Positions 8,172 through 16,709 of a stretch of DNA of 64,000 bases are shown one piece after another. Origin of the DNA: Paenibacillus sp. SY21-1 (GTDB lineage: Bacteria > Bacillota > Bacilli > Paenibacillales > Paenibacillaceae); NCBI RefSeq assembly GCF_005222705.1, contig NZ_STGF01000004.1:236904-300903 (forward strand). Direction: 5' to 3'. Numbering within the stretch: the first letter of the stretch is position 1; every line of letters starts with the position of its first letter. The notes under the pieces were generated by a model, which was not told the origin of the DNA, did not search any database, and was given only the letters and a program-made list of their open reading frames with translations. Position numbers and translations under genes: made by a program.

Positions 8172-9175
8172 TCAACCTAAATTACGAAAGCCCATAAAAT
8201 CAGACATTTGAAGAAAGCACACTTGGATATGACAACCAAGTGTGGAGGCAGAAGTTTCAATTTCAATGGGAAACAGGCCAATAGCTTCCACCTCCCCACA
8301 TAAAGGGACAACGGGATTTCCAAGACACAATTTGGGATTATTGTTTATTCCAATTAAATACTTTTTTCCATGCGCCTCCATGCCTACTGGTTTTGGAAGG
8401 ACGCAATCAACTTCAACGTCGTTTGACGAGCATGCGGGACAAACACACCCGCACAATTGAAAAACGTCCGTCGGAACCGCTGAATCGTGTAGGGAATGGT
8501 GAATCGGCTCACAACAATGATGCTTGAAGCGTTCAAAGAGATTGTAGTCCTTCCTAACGTGGCATTTTGGGGATGACAGCGACACGACGTGTTTTCTTTC
8601 AACTCGTCGCCTGGTAGGCCAGTACGATGCTTTCGATGATCCAGTCCTCATCCAAGCGTTGCCAGTGCGCACAGGCCTGCACCTGCTCATGGAGACGTGT
8701 CGTCCGTCCATTTCAGCTTACCAACGTAGCCGATCTGGCGGGACTCCCGGAATGCTTAAAAGTCTTCTCCGCCAAAGCTCTTGTCAAATCGGGTGTAGCG
8801 CAAATTGTGGGAATGAAGCAGTTCCAGCGTTTGCCGGGCAAATGCAAGAAGGTCGGTCGAACTGCTTGTATTCCCGGGACGCAGCGCGACGTTCACCAGC
8901 ATCCGCGACTGTTCTTCGTACATGAGCAAGGGATGAAGACTTTTGCGACCACCCTTGTTACTGTTGTAGCCGACTTTCGCTCCCTGCTGGTTGCCGTACA
9001 CCGTTTCTACAGTGGAATCCAGATCAAGAATCAAGGAGTAGGGGAGTTGCAGTGCGATGATTTCGACATTCAGGTTTCGCAGGGCTGGCGCTGCTGGTGA
9101 GGCTAAAATTAGCTTATTGAAATGAAAGTACGGTTTAGGTTGAAGCCGGTACAAGGGCTTTGTCGGCTCTAAAAC
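8172..9175 (-). pseudogene. IS1380-family transposase remnant, multiply frameshifted
   Basis: On the minus strand, 9154 down to 8756 reads LILDLDSTVETVYGNQQGAKVGYN, GGRKSLHPLLMYE and LRPGN, the diagnostic DDE core of IS1380-type transposases. Near 8756-8800 the reading shifts frame to give GEDF followed by IGYVGKLKW. Beyond that only fragments remain in different frames down to about 8172. No complete open frame, terminal repeats or start codon could be placed, so this is a dead copy. Confidence 0.8.
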
Positions 9176-9335
9176 GTGGGTTGGCTTTGGTAGTTGGGCT
9201 CATAACCTTCGAAAAGCAGCCCAAATGGTCAAATAAGAAGGAGAAATGGAACTAAGACTGTGTTATCCAGCGGTCTTCCCCTTTGATCAGTCTACGACTT
9301 CTGATAAATCCGAATTTATGAGGGGGAACGATATA

Positions 9336-10229
9336 AGTTGAACTCAAAATTGGGAATATATGGTAATATAAATCATACCTGCGTGTCGAATAAGTAAAGA
9401 ACTATTAACGAAAGAGCATCAGGAAAAACTGAAGCAGACTATTGTAAGTTCGCTTGCTCATGATGTAGGTTTACTCCCCGCCACTACTGGACGCTGGAAA
9501 TCATCGCGGTCTTGATTAAACGTGAATTTGGTTGCGCCCATTCGCTTCGCGGTGTCTCGAAAAAGATGCCTCGCCAAGGGTTAAGCTGTACGAAACCGAC
9601 GTATACCTCAGAGACGGCAGATGAAGTAAGCAACGCCAGTTTTCGGAGGCTACGTTCCCCGAATTAAAAAACTGATGAAAGATGAAATGGATCATTTGCT
9701 GTTTGAAGATGAGTCGATGATCCGAGACTATCAAGCGATTCAAAAAAACATGGTTTCTGCGGGGCAAACAGAGGATCATCCGTACGAAGGCCAAGCATCG
9801 CGGTGTCAAACTGCTGGCGACGGTTGACTACTTCAACGGCAAGATGGTTTGGCAGGAAGATGAGCAGTACACAGCAGAGACCTTTTTGAGCTTACTTCAA
9901 AAGGTTCTCGCTCACTATCCAAACGGCAAAATCGTCATCGTGTTAGATACTGCGCGTATCCATCATGCCAAGCTGCCGCAGTCGTTTTTGGAAGAGATGA
10001 ACGGCAGAGTCGAGCTGGTCTTTCTGCCGCCGTACAGCCCGCAACCCAATCTTGTTGAAGGTCTATGGAAATGGCTGAAGTCCGATGTGATTAACCGTGC
10101 ATTCTGTCACAGAGTTGCCGAAAGCCGCAACAGTGTTCAGCAGTTTATGGACGAACTCATGAAAGCCCTGTGGTCGATCATTGATCGTCTTTGTGTTCGC
10201 TTCTAATCAGGGACTTCTTTAGTTCAATT
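9336..10229 (+). mobile_element. Degenerate IS630-family element, copy 2
   Basis: The left end AGTTGAACTCAAAATT (from 9336) and a right end identical to that of copy 1 (to 10229) are flanked by TA (9334-9335 and 10230-10231). It keeps more of the 5' part than copy 1, about 890 bases in total. From about 9490 the sequence is nearly identical to copy 1, so the two are recent relatives. The left ends of the two copies differ, unlike their right ends. Confidence 0.82.
9397..10206 (+). pseudogene. IS630-family transposase with several frameshifts
   Basis: The N-terminal part reads KELLTKEHQEKLKQTIVSS and LAHDVG from 9397, then changes frame before WTLEIIAVLIKREFG. It shares the shift near 9630 with copy 1. 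It has two further length changes in A-runs: one A fewer near 9666 and one A more near 9741, relative to copy 1. The catalytic C-terminal part (to 10206) is intact and almost identical to copy 1. It cannot make a full transposase. Confidence 0.85.
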
Positions 10230-10248
10230 TATATAGCAACGGGACGTG

Positions 10249-10289
10249 AAAAAGCTGCCGCTCCTGCCATCATGCTGGCGGGCGGCAGC
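10249..10289 (-). terminator. Terminator of the ytxH unit (minus strand)
   Basis: Read on the minus strand, GCTGCC (10289-10284) and its complement (10259-10254) close a GC-rich stem with an inner CCGCC/GGCAGG-like pairing, followed by TTTTT at 10253-10249. It lies just after the small ORF, so the ytxH transcript appears to include that ORF. Confidence 0.8.
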
Positions 10290-10305
10290 CTTTATGCGAG
10301 GAGCG

Positions 10306-10446
10306 TTACTGCTTGGGATCGGGTACCATGCCGTCATCGGCAAGCTCGGCATTGGTTTTCATACGCTCCATCTCTTTGCCGAGCTTGACCATTTCCGATT
10401 CGGTAGGCGCCATGGAATTGGTCGTCCTAGACAAGTCCTTCTCCAT
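10306..10446 (-). CDS. Small 46-residue protein overlapping the end of ytxH
   Basis: The ATG at 10446 lies inside the last codons of ytxH in another frame, and the ORF runs to TAA at 10306. The product is hydrophilic and helical (MEKDLSRTTNSM, SEMVKLGKEMERMKTNAELA) and ends GMVPDPKQ. A second ATG at residue 12 (MAPTESEMV) is an alternative start. It fits exactly between the ytxH stop and the terminator, which is the main argument that it is real. I recognise no family. Confidence 0.5.
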   Translation of the reverse strand: MEKDLSRTTNSMAPTESEMVKLGKEMERMKTNAELADDGMVPDPKQ

Positions 10447-10777
10447 GGCTTTTTCTCCCGTCGGCATTCGCTTCCGCCTTTACTTCTTCCGTCGCGGCGC
10501 TGAGCGCATCCATTACATTATGGTTTGCTTCCTTCGCATGTTCTGCGAGGTCGCTGGTTTCTTCCTTGAGGACGGTGGACAGGTTTTTCGTGCTTTGGCC
10601 TACCGTTGCCGCAATATCCTTCGTTTTTTGACCGATTGTATGGCAGGCCTGCGTCAAATCCTCGCGCAGCTCCGTGCCTGATTTGGGAGCGAACAGCAAG
10701 GCCGTCACTGCGCCAATCACTCCTCCTACGATTGCTCCTAGCAGTACTCCGTTAGTTGATGTTTGCTGTTGTGACAT
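10427..10777 (-). CDS. YtxH-like general stress protein
   Basis: The 116-residue product starts at ATG 10777 (MSQQQTSTNG), preceded by AAGGAGAG. The open frame extends 30 codons further upstream, but that region holds the promoter. It has the YtxH signature: one glycine-rich membrane segment (VLLGAIVGGVIGAVTALLFA) followed directly by PKSGTELRED and a long amphipathic helix with Thr/Lys/Ala repeats. YtxH proteins are SigB-dependent in Bacillus; the molecular role is unknown. It has its own SigB-like promoter and terminator. Confidence 0.88.
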   Translation of the reverse strand: MSQQQTSTNGVLLGAIVGGVIGAVTALLFAPKSGTELREDLTQACHTIGQKTKDIAATVGQSTKNLSTVLKEETSDLAEHAKEANHNVMDALSAATEEVKAEANADGRKSHGEGLV

Positions 10778-10821
10778 CGCACATCTCTCCTTTTTCTCCA
10801 AATTCCGTTTCATAGTAGTAT

Positions 10822-10847
10822 ATAAACGTCTTGATTCCCTTTGAAAC
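10822..10847 (-). promoter_or_regulatory. SigB-like promoter for ytxH
   Basis: On the minus strand GTTTCA (10847-10842) is followed after exactly 14 bases by GTTTAT (10827-10822). The -35 and spacing are identical to the promoter at 3666-3691; the -10 is weaker (GTTTAT against GGGTAT). It lies 45 bases before the ytxH start. Confidence 0.6.
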
Positions 10848-10890
10848 AACGGCATTCGCGAGCGCAAATCGTCGGAATCGGGATTTTAAG

Positions 10891-10906
10891 ATTGACACTT
10901 GTCAAT
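10891..10906. promoter_or_regulatory. Perfect 16-bp inverted repeat, candidate operator
   Basis: ATTGACACTTGTCAAT has perfect 7-base arms around CT. It lies between divergent ytxH (minus) and the acyltransferase-like gene (plus, 11010). TTGACA within it could also serve as a -35 element for the plus-strand gene, although the matching -10 (TATTTG) is poor. Confidence 0.5.
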
Positions 10907-11009
10907 CCGATAAATATTTGAGTTAATTATTCCGATATCTATGTAAGGAATATCAGCCCGCACATTACACAGACCAATACCAAAAAGACGATAGACAAGG
11001 AGAGAAGTC

Positions 11010-11600
11010 ATGTTTAAGCGAGTGGAGAATGAGCTGGAGCTGGCGATGTTTAACGGGATTTGGACGACTGTCTGGATGGAAAAGGGGTATGAGCTGGAAT
11101 TCTCGGATCAGGCTTTGGAGAGAATCGTTGTCGTTACGCAAGAAGGGCATTACGTGGGCACGAGCGAAATTAAACCGTATTCTCCCGAACGGAGCGCCAT
11201 TAATTCCGCGTTTGCGTTCAGCGAGCATCCCCTCGTTCAGAATGCGGGGCAGGCAATCGCCGAAATCGACAAAATGGCGCTGCTAAAGCCATACCGGGGC
11301 AAATTTATTTCCGATTTGCTCACCTCTGCCGTCTATGTGGCGGAACGCTTGCACATCCGTTATTTTGTCTCGTTGCTGGAGCCGGTATTTTTGCGGGCCC
11401 TTCAGATTACGTTTAAGGTTCCGCTAGCGAAGCTGGGCGACAAACGTTTTTACAAAGGAGACTATATCGTTCCGGTCCTGTTCGACATGGCCCACATGTA
11501 CGAGAACAAGCAGCTGTACAACTGGCTCGATTATTCGTTGCATGCGTCATCGGCAACAAGCGGCAAGGAGGCGGTCAAGGCCGGGATGGCCAAAGGTTAA
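11010..11600 (+). CDS. GNAT/N-acyl-amino-acid-synthase-like protein
   Basis: The 196-residue protein resembles the acyltransferase superfamily that includes GNAT enzymes and FeeM/LuxI-like N-acyl synthases. It has a beta strand VGTSEIKPY near residue 55, the stretch EIDKMALLKPYRGKFISDLL resembling the acyl-CoA-binding loop and helix, and then LHIRYFVSLLEPVFLRALQ. I see no signal peptide. A GGAGAG site precedes the ATG. It ends 32 bases before a chemoreceptor gene, so the two are probably cotranscribed. Substrate unknown; the family assignment is by pattern only. Confidence 0.6.
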   Translation: MFKRVENELELAMFNGIWTTVWMEKGYELEFSDQALERIVVVTQEGHYVGTSEIKPYSPERSAINSAFAFSEHPLVQNAGQAIAEIDKMALLKPYRGKFISDLLTSAVYVAERLHIRYFVSLLEPVFLRALQITFKVPLAKLGDKRFYKGDYIVPVLFDMAHMYENKQLYNWLDYSLHASSATSGKEAVKAGMAKG

Positions 11601-11632
11601 GGATTACATAGCATAAGAGAAAAGGCGGAGCG

Positions 11633-13117
11633 ATGATGAAAATCGAATGGACTGAGCTCGACAAACGCAATCGATTGCTGATTAAAATTTTATGGACCTT
11701 GCTTGCGCTCGGCGTTCTTACCGACGTGGCGATCGGACTGCCGGCCAATTTGATTTTGGTGCTTGTGGGGGTTGGCGGAGGCTTGGCCGGCGCTGCTACG
11801 TTCATGACCTACAAAAATGTGTTATCCGCATATGTCAAATATTTGGTGCCCTGCATATTAACGATTATCGTTGCGCTGCTGATCTTGTCCGATCCGGCCC
11901 CGATCGTGAGCACGTATTTTTTGGTATACGTCAACCTGGCTATCATTACGCTTTATGCCGATTATCGGCCGATCGTCTTAACAGGGTTGCTCAGCGCGGG
12001 GTTAAGCACGTATTTATACGCCGACGCGGAGCTCCAGCAGCTGCTGTTTCCTCGAGATTCGATCGTCTACTTGTATTTGTATCTCGTATTTGCCACCGTT
12101 GCGCTTGCTTTCTCGGCAAGCTTCAGTCAAAAGCTGCAGCGGCAGGTGCTGGACAAGCAGCGCGAAGCGCTGGAATCCAAGGATATGGCCGAGTCATTGC
12201 TCCATAAGCTGGAGTCGTCCATCCATATTTTGACCGAATTCAGCCGCGATCAGCAATCCGTCGTACAATCGACCGGCGATATATCCCGCGATGTAACGAA
12301 GACGTTCTCGGAAATGTCTGCCGCCATCGAGAAACAGACCGGAACCATTATGGTCATCAGCGAAACGAGCCAAATGATCGACATGTCCGTCAAGCAGGTG
12401 CTGGAGGGAGCGGAGGAGCTGCAGCGCTATTCCGTTGACAACGAGGCTTTAACGGATCGGAATCGTACCGAGATGAATGAGCTCTCAGCCGAGGTTGAGC
12501 GCGTGCGCGGCATTATTGATCATACAGTCGCTATGATGCTTCAACTGAACGAGCAGAACCAGCAGGTTAGCGAGATCGTCAGCACGATCGGGGATATCGC
12601 CGAGCAGACCAATCTGCTTGCGCTTAACGCCGCGATTGAAGCGGCACGGGCCGGCGAGCATGGCAGAGGCTTTGCGGTCGTATCCGGGGAAGTACGCAAG
12701 CTGGCGGACAACTCGCGTGGCGCCGCCAAGGAAATTTCAGACATTCTAACGGGGATTCGTTCCCAGATTACGGCTGTTCACGCTCAGGTCGAGAACGGCT
12801 CGGAAGCGGTAAACGCCAGCCAGCGCGTATCGGAGCGCATTCAGAGTCTACTGGCACAAATCGGCGACAACACCTCGCTCGTCAAAAGCCATTCCGTCAA
12901 CGTCAGCGGCGCGGCGCAGCAGCTGAACGAGCGCTACAAGGCAATGGCGGATGATATGGTGAACATTGCCGCTACGACAGAGGAGAACATGGCCTCGGTG
13001 GAAGAGGTGCATGCCAGCATGGAAACGCAGGACATCAAAATTCAAGCGATGGTGGAGCAGCATACGCAGCTGGATTTGCTTATTACCGAGCTGAAGGAGC
13101 TTACGACAAAGCGCTGA
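11633..13117 (+). CDS. Methyl-accepting chemotaxis-type receptor with multi-pass membrane sensor
   Basis: The 494-residue protein has about six hydrophobic segments in residues 20-165, with no large extracellular loop. A coiled-coil MCP signalling domain follows, with the conserved hairpin tip [21 protein letters not shown] and [16 protein letters not shown]. It lacks an obvious HAMP domain. Such receptors probably sense membrane or internal signals and control a CheA kinase complex. A ribosome site AAAGGCGG precedes tandem ATGs at 11633 and 11636. Confidence 0.92.
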   Translation: MMKIEWTELDKRNRLLIKILWTLLALGVLTDVAIGLPANLILVLVGVGGGLAGAATFMTYKNVLSAYVKYLVPCILTIIVALLILSDPAPIVSTYFLVYVNLAIITLYADYRPIVLTGLLSAGLSTYLYADAELQQLLFPRDSIVYLYLYLVFATVALAFSASFSQKLQRQVLDKQREALESKDMAESLLHKLESSIHILTEFSRDQQSVVQSTGDISRDVTKTFSEMSAAIEKQTGTIMVISETSQMIDMSVKQVLEGAEELQRYSVDNEALTDRNRTEMNELSAEVERVRGIIDHTVAMMLQLNEQNQQVSEIVSTIGDIAEQTNLLALNAAIEAARAGEHGRGFAVVSGEVRKLADNSRGAAKEISDILTGIRSQITAVHAQVENGSEAVNASQRVSERIQSLLAQIGDNTSLVKSHSVNVSGAAQQLNERYKAMADDMVNIAATTEENMASVEEVHASMETQDIKIQAMVEQHTQLDLLITELKELTTKR

Positions 13118-13392
13118 TGCGGCCTGCCGGGCGGCAGACTCAAGCGCTAGAGCTGCTGCTCCGCTAGATTTTGCCATTGACGGACGTTTAACTTCATGTT
13201 AAATTTTATTTATCCGATACGTTTAGTTGGTAATCATGAATGGAATATAACCAAGGTCGACCAGAAAACTGGAGACGCATGGGAACCGGAAGATAACTCC
13301 GGTATCTGTGCGTCTTTTTGCACGATCGGCAGCATTTGATGCGTTAGCGCAGGACCAAGCAATGACGGGAACAACATCAGGGAGGAATATAA
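13118..13392. other. Gene-free leader of the ssuE-like gene
   Basis: This stretch contains no gene. After about 150 bases of AT-rich DNA it holds a CCAGaaaaCTGG mini-hairpin (13261-13272) immediately before a strong terminator hairpin (13273-13319), then 73 bases to the ssuE-like start. The arrangement resembles a leader with a conditional terminator, but it matches no riboswitch that I can recognise. Confidence 0.4.
13273..13319 (+). terminator. Terminator or attenuator upstream of ssuE-like gene
   Basis: AGACGCA (13273-13279) pairs with TGCGTCT and ACCGGA pairs with TCCGGT inside it; TTTTT follows at 13315-13319. It is 156 bases after the chemoreceptor stop, so it may end that transcript or attenuate the next gene. 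Confidence 0.75.
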
Positions 13393-13941
13393 ATGGCCAA
13401 AATAGTAATATTATCTGGAAGCGTTGCGAAGAGCTCGCGTTTGTACGGGTTGATCGGGTACAGCCGCCAACGGCTGCAGGAGCAAGGAAATGATGTTAGT
13501 CTAATCGATATTATCGATTTGCCCGCCGACGATTTAATTCGCGCCAACTGGAATAGCGCTCCGGTGAAAGAGGCGCTAGCCCTTATCGAGGAAGCCGATG
13601 GGGTCATCGTGGCAAGCCCGGTCTACAAGGCGGCATACTCCGGCGTGCTAAAAACCTTTCTCGATCTTATCCCGCAAAAGGGGCTTGAGCGCAAGGTGCT
13701 GTATCCGCTGTTCGTTGGCGGCTCGATCGCACATTTGCTAGCCATAGATTACGCGCTGAAGCCAGTGCTGTCTTCGCTGGGAGCTACTCACATACTCGGA
13801 GGCGTGTATGCGGTGGACCAGTCGGTAACCCGTCTGGATAACGGAACCTTTGAGCTTGCGCCGGAAATTTCGGGCAGGCTGGACAGTTCGCTTGACCGGC
13901 TTGCCGAAGAGCTTGCAGGCAAACAAAAAGTCGTTAGCTGA
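13393..13941 (+). CDS. ssuE: NAD(P)H-dependent FMN reductase, SsuE-like
   Basis: The 182-residue flavodoxin-like protein has the family motifs: an N-terminal strand plus phosphate loop (IVILSGSVAKSSRL), ASPVYKAAYSGVLKTFLDL, and the dimer/tetramer helix LAIDYALKPVLSSLGA. SsuE supplies reduced FMN to the alkanesulfonate monooxygenase SsuD. No ssuD or ssuABC lies nearby, so the partner enzyme is elsewhere or different. AGGGAGG precedes the ATG. Confidence 0.87.
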   Translation: MAKIVILSGSVAKSSRLYGLIGYSRQRLQEQGNDVSLIDIIDLPADDLIRANWNSAPVKEALALIEEADGVIVASPVYKAAYSGVLKTFLDLIPQKGLERKVLYPLFVGGSIAHLLAIDYALKPVLSSLGATHILGGVYAVDQSVTRLDNGTFELAPEISGRLDSSLDRLAEELAGKQKVVS

Positions 13942-14136
13942 CAACGGCGTTAATAGGCGGGCGCCTCTCAATCAGGCTTATGGAGAAGGCAAGGGCGCGA
14001 GGCCTGAATCAGCTAAAGCAAGGGCTGTTCAGTATGCATGGAGGCTAAATAAAGTGTGAGACGCCAAAAGCAGATGCCGCTTCGAGCGTATGCTGAGGTC
14101 CAGGTCGCATTTGAATGGAGCGGCAGCAAGGAAAAG

Positions 14137-14186
14137 AAGATGCTTTCCCTAGTCGATGACGACTTTTTCGGGAGAGCATCTTTTTT
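14137..14186 (+). terminator. Rho-independent terminator before the padR unit
   Basis: AGATGCTTTCCC (14138-14149) pairs with GGGAGAGCATCT (14170-14181) and is followed by TTTTTT. The stretch 13942-14136 ahead of it shows no gene. Confidence 0.88.
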
Positions 14187-14234
14187 ATGGAGCGGGCAAA
14201 AAAAGCGCTGCTGCCGCATACGCTAAAAAATGGA

Positions 14235-14286
14235 TTGCTGCTTAACGATATATCGCATATACTATTGTCAATACGATATATCGTTA
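14235..14286 (+). promoter_or_regulatory. SigA promoter with a PadR-type inverted-repeat operator
   Basis: TTGCTG (14235-14240), a 17-base spacer and TATACT (14258-14263) form a good SigA promoter. Perfect arms TAACGATATATCG (14243-14255) and CGATATATCGTTA (14274-14286) flank the -10 region; each arm also contains the palindrome CGATATATCG. One arm fills the spacer and the other covers the probable transcription start. This is a textbook layout for autorepression by the adjacent PadR protein. Confidence 0.8.
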
Positions 14287-14302
14287 GTGGGGAGTGGTGA
14301 CA

Positions 14303-14890
14303 GTGGAATCAGGATGGCAGCCGGAGGAGCGGCTGTTTTTGCATTTATGCAAGGAAAATCGGGAGGCATCAGGCTCAGGGCGCCGTTATTTTGGAAGAGG
14401 CAGCGTCAAATATGCGCTGCTTGAACTGCTTGAGCAGGAGAACATGCACGGCTATCAGATGATGAAAGCGCTGGAGGAACAATCGGGAGGAACGTATAAG
14501 CCGAGTGCCGGCTCCATTTACCCGACGCTGCAAATGCTGCGCGATCAAGGCTTTGTCGAGGCTTCCAAGGAGGATGGCAAGAAGGTATTCCATATTACGG
14601 ATGCGGGCCGCATCTATTTGCGCGAGGAGCTGGAGCGCCCGGAGCCTGCCGAGCAGGAGGAGCTTGAACGCAAAAGCAGGCGCGAGGGAGAGTGGCAGGA
14701 GGAGGAGACGGCTCCGCAGGAGGGGGTTAAGCGCAACCGCCGCCTCACGCCTAAGGGGAAGGAGCTGCTTCATTTGCTCAAGGCTGCGGAACGGGCAGCG
14801 CTTGCCGATCCCGGAAAAGCGTCGCAACTGCGCATTATCGTTGAGGAGCTGCGCATCGCGCTCGTTCGGCTGACGGCGGAGCAGCCGTAA
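14303..14890 (+). CDS. PadR-family transcriptional regulator with extended wing/linker
   Basis: The winged-helix PadR domain is clear (KYALLELLEQENMHGYQMMK, KPSAGSIYPTLQMLRDQGFV, KKVFHITDAGR). I place the start at GTG 14303, 9 bases after GGGGAG; in-frame GTGs at 14294 and 14297 are too close to that site. Between the winged helix and the C-terminal helix is a Glu/Arg-rich stretch (EPAEQEELERKSRREGEWQ) and a second RLTPKGKELLHLLK motif, so the protein (about 195 residues) is longer than minimal PadR proteins. It precedes an ABC exporter pair, the usual target of drug-responsive PadR repressors. Confidence 0.9.
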   Translation: MESGWQPEERLFLHLCKENREASGSGRRYFGRGSVKYALLELLEQENMHGYQMMKALEEQSGGTYKPSAGSIYPTLQMLRDQGFVEASKEDGKKVFHITDAGRIYLREELERPEPAEQEELERKSRREGEWQEEETAPQEGVKRNRRLTPKGKELLHLLKAAERAALADPGKASQLRIIVEELRIALVRLTAEQP

Positions 14891-14945
14891 GCGGGCGCCG
14901 CAGAGGAAGGAAAACGCGGACAAATGCAGATAGGAGTGATCGGTC

Positions 14946-16709
14946 GTGAGTTCGAAACGGCTGTTGGCCGACTATTTTCGGAAGACGTGGTTCATCTATC
15001 TAGTTTCTTTGCTGTTGCACTTTGTAGCCAATCTGATCAACGTGTTTTATCCGAAAATATTAGGAGAGTTTACGGATAAGCTGGCGGCCGGGCAGCTTAC
15101 AGGGACGCTTGTCGCGGAATACAGCGTTGCGCTGCTGCTCATCGGCGTTGGCCAGGTGTTGTTTAGCGGAGCCGCCATGTATCTGGTGATGTATGTGGGC
15201 CGCAAATTTGAGTATATGGTGCGCGGCAAGCTTTTCCGGCATTTTACGGAAATGAGCGAGCGCTTCTATTCCAAGAACGGAGTAGGCAAGCTGCTCAGCT
15301 ATTTCATGAACGACGTGACGGCTGTGCGCGAATCGATATCGATGGGCTTTAACGCGACGGCCAATGCGGTGCTGCTGTTCGCAGCGGCTTTTACGATGAT
15401 GGTGGTGACCGGCATCCCGTTTTACTTGATCGCCGCTTCGATTGTGCCCATGCTGTTTATCCCGTTTATCGTCGTATATCTCGGCCCGATCATTCGCAAG
15501 CGCTCGCTTGCGGTGCAAGAATCGCTCGGCAAAATGACGGAAATGGCGGAGGAGCAATTTGGCGGCATTCGCGTGACGAAGAAGTTCGCGGTGGAGAGCA
15601 TTATGAAGACGCGCTTTGGGGGAACAGTGGACCATATTCGCCGCAACCAGCTGAGCCTAGTTCGGGTGTCCTCTTTTTTTCAGGCGCTCATTCCGTTTCT
15701 GGGAACGATCTCGCTTATTATCGCGCTGGCTTATGGCGGCTTCTTGGCGATTTCAAACCAAATTTCACTTGGCAATTTTGTCGCTCTGACTTTGTATGTG
15801 CGCATGCTGATGAACCCTCTGCAGCAGATTGGCAATGTAATCAATTCGATTCAGCGTTCGCGGGCTTCGCTAGATCGGCTGAACGGTTTGCTTGGCCAGC
15901 GATCCGATATCGTGGAGCTTGAGGATGCGAGAGAGGTTGATTTCAGCGCCGTTCCGATCCGCATTCGACATTTGTCGTTCGCTTACGACGAATCGTCGCG
16001 CCATGTATTAAACGATGTTGAGCTGACGATCCGCCCCGGGATGACACTCGGCGTAATCGGGCGCACCGGCAGCGGCAAAACGACGCTCATGAAGCTGCTG
16101 CTGCGTACGTATGATCCTCCTCCAGGCTCGATCAGCTTCGGACCAACCGATATAAGGCAGTTGACGCTTGCAAGTCTGCGAGGGCAAATTGCCTACGTGC
16201 CGCAGGACGGATTTTTGTTCAGTACGACCATTAGGGAAAACATCGCCTTCTACGAACGTGCCTCCGAGCTCGAAACCGTTGAGACGGCCGCCCGAAATGC
16301 GCGGATTTATCAAAATATAGTCGATCTTCCGAACCGCTTTGAGACGAAACTCGGCGAACGGGGGCTTACCTTGTCGGGCGGGCAGCGGCAGAGAACGAGC
16401 CTGGCGCGGGGACTGATCAAGAATGCGCCGGTCATGATTCTCGACGACAGCGTAAGCGCCGTCGACGCCGTTACGGAGAAGGAGATTATTGCCTCGATCC
16501 AGAAGGAGCGGCTGGGGAAAACGACGATTATTATCGCGCATCGGATTAGCGCCATCAAGCATGCCGACATGATTATCGTTCTGGATGAAGGACGGATCGT
16601 GCAGCGAGGCGTGCATGCGGAACTGCTTAAACAGCGGGGGCTGTATGCGGAGCTGCATGCTATACAAGAGGAGGGGAGCCGGCATGCGACAGGCACAAGC
16701 GATGCATAA
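14946..16709 (+). CDS. ABC exporter subunit with degenerate ATPase site (BmrC/LmrC-like)
   Basis: The 587-residue half-transporter has six membrane helices (about residues 15-290) fused to an ATPase domain. That domain has Walker A GRTGSGKTT (about 371), Q-loop YVPQDGFLF, signature LSGGQRQ (about 476), Walker B VMILDD and H-loop AHRIS. The residue after Walker B is Asp (LDDS) instead of the catalytic Glu, the mark of the degenerate half of heterodimeric exporters. GTG start; its end overlaps the next gene. Drug efflux is the likely role by analogy with BmrCD and LmrCD. Confidence 0.93.
   Translation: MSSKRLLADYFRKTWFIYLVSLLLHFVANLINVFYPKILGEFTDKLAAGQLTGTLVAEYSVALLLIGVGQVLFSGAAMYLVMYVGRKFEYMVRGKLFRHFTEMSERFYSKNGVGKLLSYFMNDVTAVRESISMGFNATANAVLLFAAAFTMMVVTGIPFYLIAASIVPMLFIPFIVVYLGPIIRKRSLAVQESLGKMTEMAEEQFGGIRVTKKFAVESIMKTRFGGTVDHIRRNQLSLVRVSSFFQALIPFLGTISLIIALAYGGFLAISNQISLGNFVALTLYVRMLMNPLQQIGNVINSIQRSRASLDRLNGLLGQRSDIVELEDAREVDFSAVPIRIRHLSFAYDESSRHVLNDVELTIRPGMTLGVIGRTGSGKTTLMKLLLRTYDPPPGSISFGPTDIRQLTLASLRGQIAYVPQDGFLFSTTIRENIAFYERASELETVETAARNARIYQNIVDLPNRFETKLGERGLTLSGGQRQRTSLARGLIKNAPVMILDDSVSAVDAVTEKEIIASIQKERLGKTTIIIAHRISAIKHADMIIVLDEGRIVQRGVHAELLKQRGLYAELHAIQEEGSRHATGTSDA

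Noticed and set aside
13118..13392. Known riboswitch (SAM, FMN, c-di-GMP or T-box) before the ssuE-like gene
   Set aside because: None of the conserved words of these classes is present; only the hairpins are reported.
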